From Flavobacterium sinopsychrotolerans (GTDB taxonomy: Bacteria > Bacteroidota > Bacteroidia > Flavobacteriales > Flavobacteriaceae): a stretch of 64,000 bases of DNA. Location of the stretch: positions 124,001 through 188,000 of the forward strand of contig NZ_FODN01000003.1 of assembly GCF_900110375.1 (NCBI RefSeq). Reading direction: 5' to 3'. Shown here one piece after another: positions 1 to 6,740 of the stretch (position 1 is its first letter; the number at the start of each line of letters is the position of its first letter). Both the position numbers and the translations under genes were made by a program. The notes beneath the pieces are model-generated. The model worked only from the letters and a program-made list of their open reading frames with translations. It had not been told where the DNA came from and did not search any database.

Positions 1-39
1 TTCGTTATTCAAAAATAAAACAGTGCAAAAATATTAGGG

Positions 40-939
40 TTAAAGATTTTCGTCAGGTCTTGAAATGTCACTTGGGTTGTAGCCAAATCTTTTTTTGAAT
101 GCTTTGTAGAAATTAAGGTAGACCTTAAAGCCATTCAGATATGCAATTTCTTTTAAAGAAACGGAGGTTTGTCGAATCATGAGATGTGCTCTTTTCAAGC
201 GTTCTTCTTGATAAAAGTTATAAACACTAGTTTTAAGAAAGGTTCTAAAACCATTTTTTAATATGTGTTCTTCAACAGCAAACATTTGTGCCAAGGAATG
301 TAAAGTGGGTAAAGGTTCATCCAGATGACTTAAAATATAATCATGTAAATTTTGTACTGCAGTAACTTCATTGTGTTTGCGAATTTTTGAACCAGAGAGA
401 CGGTCGTTAATGTCGCGCATGTCTTCAAGTATGGTTGATACTGAACTTACAATTATTTCATCGCTGTATAGTAATCGTGATACCGTGCAAAATGATTGCA
501 TTAGGTGATTATCACCAGTAATGAAAAATAATTGCAAAGAAGTGGTGTAATTGGAGTTTTTATCTAATTCATCAAGAATACCATTCCAAAGATCTTTCGA
601 TTGCTGATCAATCAATTTTCCAAAATCGGTATTGACAATTGTATCCGGTTTATATTTAAGAGTGAGTGGCACCTCATTATTAAAATTCAATAAAACAAAA
701 TCATTGTCCAATACAAATGTCGATTGAATTAGATTTTGATACGGGTAGTAAGCGGTTATATATCCTGATGCCAGAATTATTTTTTGGAGATCTTCTGCAA
801 TTTTATTTAATGCTGCAGCAATATTTTTTAATTCATCATTACTATTATCTTGGATGCGGAAGGTCATATTTCCAATTGCCATTTCGAAAAGCATTTGGTA
901 AATACGTTTAATCCGGACCTGATTAAATTGGTCTGACAT
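40..939 (-). CDS. AraC-family regulator with HAMP-like/PAS-like N-terminus
   Basis: The last ~100 of 300 residues form an AraC/XylS double helix-turn-helix, with the typical second-helix stretch LKEIAYLNGF and the end GYNPSDI. The first ~50 residues (IGNMTFRIQDNSNDEL) resemble a HAMP linker, and residues ~70-190 look like a PAS-type sensor, but no membrane segment is present, so this is probably a cytosolic sensor-regulator. I chose the ATG at 939 because the upstream extension of 18 residues reads poorly. The ligand is unknown. It lies just downstream of the integrase gene on the same strand, with a terminator-like hairpin between them. The family call is firm and the sensor description is inference. 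Confidence 0.8.
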   Translation of the reverse strand: MSDQFNQVRIKRIYQMLFEMAIGNMTFRIQDNSNDELKNIAAALNKIAEDLQKIILASGYITAYYPYQNLIQSTFVLDNDFVLLNFNNEVPLTLKYKPDTIVNTDFGKLIDQQSKDLWNGILDELDKNSNYTTSLQLFFITGDNHLMQSFCTVSRLLYSDEIIVSSVSTILEDMRDINDRLSGSKIRKHNEVTAVQNLHDYILSHLDEPLPTLHSLAQMFAVEEHILKNGFRTFLKTSVYNFYQEERLKRAHLMIRQTSVSLKEIAYLNGFKVYLNFYKAFKKRFGYNPSDISRPDENL

Positions 940-1077
940 AATTATATAATTTGAAGTGATTTGCTGGAGGAAGAAAAGGGAAAACCTTTGCAAACCTATC
1001 TAAATAAATTATACGAAGCTAAAAGTGTAGTGTGCAATTCGGGAATTACACACCTGATTTGGAGCTATTTTTAAATT

Positions 1078-1110
1078 AAAAAGCATTACAATTTACTTGC
1101 AATGCTTTTT
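1078..1110 (-). terminator. Rho-independent terminator after the integrase
   Basis: A near-perfect hairpin (AAAAAGCATT...AATGCTTTTT) lies 14 nt beyond the integrase stop and ends in a T-tract on the minus strand. It separates the integrase from the AraC-type gene. Confidence 0.6.
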
Positions 1111-1123
1111 AATTTTTGGTTGC

Positions 1124-2362
1124 TTAAATTATTTCTTGCTTAGCTGCTGGTAAACTAAATTTCTCACGCAGTAAGTTCATGTCGTCACTTACTTTTCTAT
1201 CGAGAACTTTAGCGTAGTGTTGCGTCGTGCGTAGATTTTTATGTCCCAACATTTTACTCACGCTTTCAATAGGAACGCCATTTGTTAGGGTTATAGAGGT
1301 TGCGAAGGAATGTCTTGCCATGTGAAAGGTTATTTCTTTTTGGATGCCGCACACGTCTCCTATTTCTTTTAAATAGCTGTTCATTTTCTGGTTGCTTAGT
1401 ACAGGCAAAATACGGTCCTCATCAATACATTTAGGATGGTTAGAATATTTATGAATCAAATCTTCTGCAATTGGGAGTAAAGGTATTTTAGATCTTGTAT
1501 CTGTCTTTTGTCGGTTTTTAAAGATCCACTTATTACCGTCAATGCCTATTCCTAAATGGTCACTTCTTAACTGCTGCACATCGATGTATGCTAAACCGGT
1601 AAAACAGCAGAAAATAAAGATATCCCTAACTTGTTCCAAGCGTGCATTCATAAATTTTTTTGCATAAATCTTTTGTATTTCTTCCTCTGTTAAAAACTCT
1701 TTGTCGATTTCATAAACTTTGCCTTCATACTTGCTAAAAGGATTTTTCTCAAGCCAATCATTGTTCAGGCATATCTTGATGATTTTCCTAAAATTCCGGA
1801 TGTATTTTACAGCGGTATTGTTGGCGCAGTTTTTAATACTTCTCAGATAAAATTCAAGGTCGGTTATCATTGCGTGATCAACCTTATTAATTAAAATATC
1901 TGAAGCATTATATTTCCACAACAGGAAATTTTGAATATGATTTAAAGTAACCTCAAAGCGCTGCAGAGTTCCATATGCATACTTTTTCCCGACCAATTCT
2001 TTCATTTTGTCATTATGATCCTGAAATATGGGAATAAGTGTTCTATGGTTTTTATACAATCCTTTAATTATCGATTGTACGTTTTGGAGAGATACATCTT
2101 CGTCCTTATGAATTAAGTCCATTTCGGCACTTAAAACCTTTGACCTCATCATGTCGAGATAACTATTTATTGAACGGGCTTCTTCCGTGTTCCCTTTCAT
2201 TTTCGCTAGCTCCGTTGACCATTTTGCTTTGTCTATGAATTTTTTAGAACTAAATTCAGTTCGTTCGCCATTAATGGTTAACCGAACATAAATAGGCAAA
2301 TTACCGTTAACATTCATTTTTGTACTTTTTGCATAAAAATGTAAAGTGATTTTTGTTTTCAT
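1124..2362 (-). CDS. Tyrosine recombinase / integrase
   Basis: This 412-residue protein has the order arm-binding N-terminus, SAM-like core-binding domain (~105-215) and catalytic domain (~230-390) of Bacteroidota integrases. Visible catalytic residues are H347-x-x-R350 (HMARH), GH at 373-374 and the nucleophile Y383 (TTQHYAKV). The usual first Arg in the TGLR motif is replaced (TGLAYIDVQQL), as in other Bacteroidota integrases such as IntDOT. It starts ~275 nt from the 3' end of tRNA-Tyr and reads away from it, the usual layout of an element integrated at a tRNA. Which element it serves cannot be told from this window. Confidence 0.9.
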   Translation of the reverse strand: MKTKITLHFYAKSTKMNVNGNLPIYVRLTINGERTEFSSKKFIDKAKWSTELAKMKGNTEEARSINSYLDMMRSKVLSAEMDLIHKDEDVSLQNVQSIIKGLYKNHRTLIPIFQDHNDKMKELVGKKYAYGTLQRFEVTLNHIQNFLLWKYNASDILINKVDHAMITDLEFYLRSIKNCANNTAVKYIRNFRKIIKICLNNDWLEKNPFSKYEGKVYEIDKEFLTEEEIQKIYAKKFMNARLEQVRDIFIFCCFTGLAYIDVQQLRSDHLGIGIDGNKWIFKNRQKTDTRSKIPLLPIAEDLIHKYSNHPKCIDEDRILPVLSNQKMNSYLKEIGDVCGIQKEITFHMARHSFATSITLTNGVPIESVSKMLGHKNLRTTQHYAKVLDRKVSDDMNLLREKFSLPAAKQEII

Positions 2363-2414
2363 AGTGGTGACCTTTTAATTATTATTCAATTTATATTACT
2401 GAGTAATAACAAAC

Positions 2415-2428
2415 AAGATGTACATCTT
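2415..2428. promoter_or_regulatory. 14-bp perfect palindrome upstream of integrase
   Basis: AAGATGTACATCTT is a perfect inverted repeat 53 nt upstream of the integrase start. It could be an operator or an accessory recombinase site, but no regulator is identified. Confidence 0.3.
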
Positions 2429-2487
2429 TTGAACTGCATAATGAACAGGCTGGAAGCACAGTGTTTGCAAGCCTTAAGAAGATTAAG

Positions 2488-2522
2488 CGAGACCCTAGAA
2501 TTGAATTTTTTCTAGGGTCTCG
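2488..2522. repeat. 13-bp perfect inverted repeat between integrase and tRNA-Tyr
   Basis: CGAGACCCTAGAA at 2488-2500 is repeated exactly inverted at 2510-2522 around a 9-nt loop. It may be a terminator-like hairpin or part of an attachment region. A 13-bp direct repeat AGATTGAATGAAT follows at 2543-2555 and 2614-2626. Confidence 0.5.
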
Positions 2523-2580
2523 ATTTTGCCCCTTAAGATTTAAGATTGAATGAATATTTTGAAGTTGTCAGAAAAACAAA

Positions 2581-2610
2581 AACCCAGTAAATCATAAGAT
2601 TTACTGGGTT
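2581..2610 (-). terminator. Terminator of tRNA-Tyr
   Basis: A perfect 13-bp stem (AACCCAGTAAATC) around an ATAA loop sits ~25 nt past the tRNA 3' end. It is followed on the minus strand by a T-rich stretch, consistent with termination of the tRNA transcript. Confidence 0.6.
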
Positions 2611-2635
2611 TTGAGATTGAATGAATTCTCAATCG

Positions 2636-2716
2636 TGGGGAGAGCAGGATTCGAACCTGCGAAGTTTACACAGCAGATTTACAGTCTGCCCTCGTTGGCC
2701 GCTTGAGTATCTCCCC
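2636..2716 (-). tRNA. tRNA-Tyr (anticodon GTA)
   Basis: The reverse complement folds as a class II tRNA with acceptor arm GGGGAGA/TCTCCCC, anticodon loop CTGTAAA in GACTGTAAATC, a long variable arm and T-loop GGTTCGAATCC. The discriminator base is A, and CCA is not encoded. A matching promoter lies at 2755-2785. Its 3' end faces the integrase, making it a candidate integration target. Confidence 0.95.
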
Positions 2717-2754
2717 AAGTCTCAATAAGCATTGCTTATCTTGCTAACCGGGTG

Positions 2755-2785
2755 CAAATATAGGAACAGTTTTGAAGTTTCCAAA
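2755..2785 (-). promoter_or_regulatory. Bacteroidota promoter for tRNA-Tyr
   Basis: On the minus strand TATATTTG (2755-2762) fits the -7 consensus TAnnTTTG, with TTTG (2782-2785) upstream at a 19-nt spacing, the usual -33 to -7 arrangement in Flavobacterium. It predicts a start ~35 nt before the mature tRNA. Confidence 0.65.
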
Positions 2786-2840
2786 CTATATTTGCACTTA
2801 ATTTTACTATTATTTTTAAAGTATTGGTATTGAATAAAAT

Positions 2841-2869
2841 AAAAAAATCTCCACTAGGGAGATTTTTTT
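2841..2869 (-). terminator. Terminator after the TlpA-like gene
   Basis: A 12-bp stem (AAAAAAATCTCC/GGAGATTTTTTT) with loop ACTAG lies ~20 nt past the stop of the thioredoxin-domain gene on the minus strand. Confidence 0.65.
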
Positions 2870-2890
2870 TATTTGTATCAAATAAGGTCT

Positions 2891-4060
2891 TTATTTTGCT
2901 AAAAGCTCTAAAATTTTGGCTCTAAGTTCAGCTCCTCTTAAATCTTGTGCTACTACATTTCCTGATGCATCAAGAATAAAAGTGGCAGGGATAGATTGAA
3001 CTTTATATTGAGCTGCTATTGGTTCATCCCAAAATTTTAAATTTGAAACATGATTCCAAGTTAGTTTGTCTTTTGCAATAGCATCTTTCCAAGCTTTCGC
3101 ATCTTTATCTAAAGATACACCAATAATGTTAAGACCTTTACTGTGTAACTCTTTGTAAAGCGCCACAACATTTGGGTTCTCTTGACGACAAGGTCCACAC
3201 CATGATGCCCAGAAATCAACAATTGTAACCTTTCCTAAATTTTCTTTAAGAGAAATTATTTTCCCTTGAGGATTAGGACCTGAAAAATCTGCTCTTCATT
3301 TAGCGTCACCAGCTGGAGCTGATGCAGCAGGAGCAGCTCCAACAGAAGCTGGTGCTTTCATTTCTGCTAGTTTAGTTTTGATTGCTAAACCTGGTTTTGT
3401 TTTTTTCAATGATTCCTCTAAGCTATTGTATAACTTTTCAGATTTTGCAATATCGGCACTTTGGTCATTTAACATACCTTGAATAATCAAAGCTGAGATG
3501 AATGATTTTGGATGTGTTTCAGCATAAGAAATATATTTAGCTTTTGAAGCTACACCAACTTCTTCTTGTATCTTAGAAAATTCTTGCATCAACTTGTTGA
3601 TAACAACAGTGTCTTTTGTTTGTTGTGCAGCATTCATTGCTTGCATGTTATTATTTTGGAAATCCATTAGTTTCTTTTGAACTTTAGTGATTTCGTCATT
3701 GAATTTTACGTATTCGTCATTATTGTAAGTTCCTGAAACTTTAGATTTTTGTATGCTGTCTTTGTTGATGACAACTTCAATATCTCCATTTTCTAAAATA
3801 AGAGGCACTTTACCTTGAACACCTTCAACTTGTAATGTATGAAAAGAAGGCTCAGTAGTTTTTCCTTCAATTTCAAATTTACCATTTTCAACTTTTACAG
3901 TATCAACAGCGATTAGACCCATTCCATTTGCATCTTGAGTTTCAAGAATGATGGTTTTACCATTTTCAATTCCAGTTGCGATTCCAGAAATAGTGTATTT
4001 ATCTTTAGTACATGATACCAATACAACAGCTGCCGAAAGTAAAAAAATTATTTTTTTCAT
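2891..4060 (-). pseudogene. TlpA-family lipoprotein thioredoxin, split by in-frame TGA
   Basis: Both halves share one frame. The first (4060-3299) starts with a lipoprotein signal (VVLVSC) and a DUF4369-like domain, followed by an Ala/Pro-rich linker. TGA at 3298-3296 interrupts it, and reading continues without further stops through DFSGPNPQGK, the active-site WCGPC and the rest of a thioredoxin fold to 2891. Such proteins reduce disulfides in the periplasm or cytochrome maturation. The only internal ATG (3166) lies after WCGPC, so restart there would give an inactive fragment. It is either a true nonsense mutation or a sequence error. A promoter at 4089-4096 and a terminator at 2841-2869 frame the whole unit, implying one ancestral gene. 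Confidence 0.8.
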
Positions 4061-4088
4061 TATTAATTAGTTAATTGAGTTAAGTGTG

Positions 4089-4096
4089 CAAAAGTA
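4089..4096 (-). promoter_or_regulatory. -7 box of the TlpA-like gene
   Basis: TACTTTTG on the minus strand matches TAnnTTTG, 29 nt upstream of the ATG at 4060. Confidence 0.5.
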
Positions 4097-4420
4097 TTTA
4101 AAAAATATAAAATACAAATAAAATTACAACCTAAATTTTTGTTATAATTTTAGTATTATTTGTGTATAATATGTGTTGTATTAGAAATTATTTCAATAAA
4201 TGAGCAGTAGGAAGTGTTATTGTGTAAATGTTATGGATGCTTAGAAAGTTCTTTTTTGAAATTAGATTCAATTTGAAAATAGAGTTTAATCCATAATAAT
4301 AAATTCTTATTTTTTCAAGGATGTATAAGTGAAAAATGGAGTGAAGGTTAACTACAAAGTTTTATTTATTCAACTTACTAAATGAAATTTCTTGGTAGTC
4401 TAATAAGTTATTTAAAGAGA
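4097..4420. other. AT-rich intergenic stretch without a recognised gene
   Basis: Apart from the promoter at its right-hand neighbour I see no open frame, RNA fold or repeat here. It is very AT-rich and separates two minus-strand units. Confidence 0.5.
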
Positions 4421-4654
4421 TTACTTGTCTTGCATTAAAAAATTGTGTTTAATAATAGCGGATTCAGCATGCTCCAGTTCATTTGCAGTTATCTTTATGT
4501 CTAAATTTATTGTTCTTAATTCTTTGTGTAAAATAGAGCAAATAGGATTTGACTGCAAGTTAAAATCGATTTGAGCTTTTTGTTTTTCAAGAATGTCAAG
4601 AGTTTCCTTTGCTTTCTTATATTGAGATTGATACAGAACACTTAGGTCTTTCAT
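4421..4654 (-). CDS. Small coiled-coil hypothetical protein (77 aa)
   Basis: I do not recognise this protein. It is almost entirely helical and charged (YKKAKETLDILEKQKAQ near the start), consistent with one antiparallel coiled coil and no membrane segment. It is flanked by noncoding DNA on both sides and is probably monocistronic. Codon use resembles the neighbours, which supports a real but uncharacterised gene. Confidence 0.5.
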   Translation of the reverse strand: MKDLSVLYQSQYKKAKETLDILEKQKAQIDFNLQSNPICSILHKELRTINLDIKITANELEHAESAIIKHNFLMQDK

Positions 4655-4771
4655 AACATAGAATTTATGCTAAAATACTAAAATTAAGTCATATTACAAT
4701 ACTGGTTTATTCCATTAATTACATTTGATCATTACGTATAAATACCCATTATAAATGATTAGAAATAAAAA

Positions 4772-4793
4772 AGCACTCTTAAAAAAGAGTGCT
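4772..4793 (-). terminator. Terminator after the J-domain/KTSC gene
   Basis: A 9-bp perfect stem (AGCACTCTT/AAGAGTGCT) with an AAAA loop is followed on the minus strand by a T-run, 28 nt past the stop. Confidence 0.75.
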
Positions 4794-4820
4794 CAAATAT
4801 GTTTGATGCTTAAATAAAAA

Positions 4821-5261
4821 CTAGTCTTGATTGATTGTTTTTCTCCAAGTAAATGAATTCAAGATGTGTCTTTTTGCAAATCTTCCAGGAGAATCAGCAT
4901 TTACCATTTTTACATAAGTCGCTTTAGGAACACTAATGTATTCATAAACACTTCCATTTGAAAAATTGATAATCAATCTGCCCTCAACAAACTTGTAATC
5001 TGAAATTGTAGCAGTTGCTATTGTTTCAGTATATTCAGGTAAGTTTTGTTTTAAAGTTTCAGGATTGATGCTTACCAAGAAATGATATGCTTCAATAATT
5101 TTTTTACTGTTTTCTTCTGCAGCTTTCAATCCGGCGTCATCGCCTTGAAATTTATCAGGATGCGCTTCTTTCATGGCATTACGATAAATCGTTTTCAAAT
5201 CTTTAAGCTCTGCAGTTTTGTCTACATTTAGCAGTTTGCGGTATTCAACTATTTTTTTCAT
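4821..5261 (-). CDS. J-domain protein with C-terminal KTSC domain
   Basis: Residues ~5-65 resemble a DnaJ J-domain, including the diagnostic HPD loop (KEAHPDKFQGDD) that stimulates Hsp70 ATPase. Residues ~85-140 match a KTSC-type domain (YKFVEGRLIINFSNGSVYEY...VPKATYVKM), a short fold of uncertain function often linked to nucleic-acid or lysyl-tRNA-synthetase-like proteins. At 146 residues it lacks the G/F and zinc-finger regions of true DnaJ, so it is a specialised co-chaperone rather than DnaJ. It has its own promoter (5332-5339) and terminator. Substrate is unknown. Confidence 0.75.
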   Translation of the reverse strand: MKKIVEYRKLLNVDKTAELKDLKTIYRNAMKEAHPDKFQGDDAGLKAAEENSKKIIEAYHFLVSINPETLKQNLPEYTETIATATISDYKFVEGRLIINFSNGSVYEYISVPKATYVKMVNADSPGRFAKRHILNSFTWRKTINQD

Positions 5262-5331
5262 AAATAAGGTAACTACTTGTCTTCTAATATAAAATCAATG
5301 TAATTTGATTTTAAAATCGACAAATTTTTTG

Positions 5332-5339
5332 CAAAGGTA
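5332..5339 (-). promoter_or_regulatory. -7 box of the J-domain/KTSC gene
   Basis: TACCTTTG on the minus strand matches TAnnTTTG and predicts a leader of about 65 nt. Confidence 0.5.
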
Positions 5340-5434
5340 CACTTTTTTTTATTTTTTTTGTTTAAGACAAAAAAATATTCAAAAAAAAGTATTTAATGGT
5401 TAACTATTTAAAGAAAAAATAGCCTTTGAGCGTT

Positions 5435-5680
5435 TTATTGTTGGGGTTTGTTGTTCGCTTTATCAAAGTTTTTCGATTTTTTTGGATATTTATTATAGCT
5501 GATATCACTAGGATTTTCTATTATTGATTTTATCGTAATCCAATCACCAACAGCATATTTTGTAGCCATTTTATAATCCAAAAGATATTCACCACAAAAA
5601 TAATTATTGTTTTCATCTTTTTCCATTATTCCGGTGTAAACTCCTTTTTGTAACATTTGTTCTTGTGAAGACTTTGTCAT
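5435..5680 (-). CDS. Conserved hypothetical protein (81 aa)
   Basis: I do not recognise a named domain. The protein has a compact beta-rich centre (GVYTGIMEKDENNNYFCGEYLLDY is split here by family knowledge only) followed by a basic disordered tail ending KANNKPQQ. I chose the ATG at 5680 because the longer frame begins at TTG. A -7 box at 5712-5719 supports expression. It is divergent from the gene at 5773. Confidence 0.55.
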   Translation of the reverse strand: MTKSSQEQMLQKGVYTGIMEKDENNNYFCGEYLLDYKMATKYAVGDWITIKSIIENPSDISYNKYPKKSKNFDKANNKPQQ

Positions 5681-5711
5681 AATCAATTTAATTTTATGTA
5701 ATTCTATTTTG

Positions 5712-5719
5712 CAAAGTTA
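5712..5719 (-). promoter_or_regulatory. -7 box of the 81-aa hypothetical gene
   Basis: TAACTTTG on the minus strand matches TAnnTTTG, 32 nt upstream of the ATG at 5680. Confidence 0.5.
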
Positions 5720-5735
5720 ATCAATTATTGAATCT

Positions 5736-5768
5736 TTTGCTATGTTTTAGGCTTTCTGGTTACTTTTG
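5736..5768 (+). promoter_or_regulatory. Promoter giving an almost leaderless mRNA
   Basis: TTTG (5736-5739), 21 nt spacing, then TACTTTTG (5761-5768) fits the flavobacterial -33/-7 pair. The next ATG (5773) lies only 5 nt beyond the box, about where transcription should start. Confidence 0.55.
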
Positions 5769-5772
5769 TGCT

Positions 5773-6318
5773 ATGGAAAAAATATTTAGACCAAACCCAA
5801 ATTCATTTAAAAATACTTTCTGTGTATTTCATGAAGTTTCTATTGATTCAATATTGGGATTGAAAATTCAATTTGACAGTAAATCGGGAAGTAAATATTA
5901 TTACACTATACAAGGGATGTATCGCTTGTCAAATCATTGGGGACGATTGGCTAACAGCAAATGGCGTTTAGAACCTTTAGAATCCGTAACTGATTCTAAA
6001 ATTAAATTGGGTTTTGCTTCTTGGGATACTTTTTATCCTGATAATGCTTTGGAAGAACTATATTATTTAGAGGCAGATTACAAAAAGAAAATAGTTAATT
6101 ATCAGCATAAAAATAATCCAAATTATGATAATAAAGCAGTATTGAGAACTAGTTTTGAAACGACCAAACGAATCAAGCAGGCTAGAAATTTATTTAATTT
6201 AACTTCATGGGCAAAGTATTTTGACTATGAAGATTTAGATGTTTTGAGACAAAAAATTATTGATCAATTAATCTTTACCAATAAACCTTTGGAAGATATC
6301 AAAAAAGATTTTTTTTAA
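5773..6318 (+). CDS. Conserved hypothetical protein (181 aa)
   Basis: I do not recognise the family. It is soluble, with a beta-rich first half rich in aromatics (SKYYYTIQGMYRLSNHWGRL) and a helical second half. The ATG at 5773 is preferred over an upstream frame start because a strong promoter box ends 4 nt before it; the longer frame would start upstream of that box. It stands alone, convergent with the response-regulator gene. Confidence 0.6.
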   Translation: MEKIFRPNPNSFKNTFCVFHEVSIDSILGLKIQFDSKSGSKYYYTIQGMYRLSNHWGRLANSKWRLEPLESVTDSKIKLGFASWDTFYPDNALEELYYLEADYKKKIVNYQHKNNPNYDNKAVLRTSFETTKRIKQARNLFNLTSWAKYFDYEDLDVLRQKIIDQLIFTNKPLEDIKKDFF

Positions 6319-6344
6319 TATTAATGATTTTTTAGTTAAGATAT

Positions 6345-6740
6345 TTAATCATTAGAAGCTATTAATACTAAATCATTTATAGTGACTGGCTTTGATAAAT
6401 AACCTAAAATGTCAGCATAGGTTTTTGATCTGTTTTTATCCTCAATTGAAATAGACGAACTCACAATATATACGGTTATTTGTTTATTAAACTTTGATTT
6501 CATCAATGCCATTTCTTCCATAAATTCCCATCCGTCCATTATTGGCATGTTGATATCCAATAAAATTATATCCGGAAGAGCGGTATCTTTATCTAATGTC
6601 TCCTGTAAAGCGTCTATTGCTATTCTTCCGTTTTTGAAAGAAGAAACTGCTGAAAACATTTCGGATCTTTGAATGATTTTATTAACAATAATTTGATAAA
6701 TGGCATCATCGTCTATAACCCAGATTATTTTTTTTGTCAT
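6345..6740 (-). CDS. Single-domain response regulator (CheY-like)
   Basis: This 131-residue protein is one receiver domain with the acidic pair in WVIDDDA, the phospho-acceptor Asp in LLDINMP and the conserved Lys in LSKPV. There is no output domain, so it acts by protein contact or phosphotransfer. Its ATG overlaps the TGA of the upstream histidine kinase by 4 nt, so the two are translationally coupled and very likely cognate partners. The output pathway cannot be inferred. Confidence 0.92.
   Translation of the reverse strand: MTKKIIWVIDDDAIYQIIVNKIIQRSEMFSAVSSFKNGRIAIDALQETLDKDTALPDIILLDINMPIMDGWEFMEEMALMKSKFNKQITVYIVSSSISIEDKNRSKTYADILGYLSKPVTINDLVLIASND

Noticed and set aside
3296..3298. 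TGA as selenocysteine or programmed read-through
   Set aside because: The position is in an Ala/Pro linker with no catalytic need, and no SECIS-like hairpin is evident.
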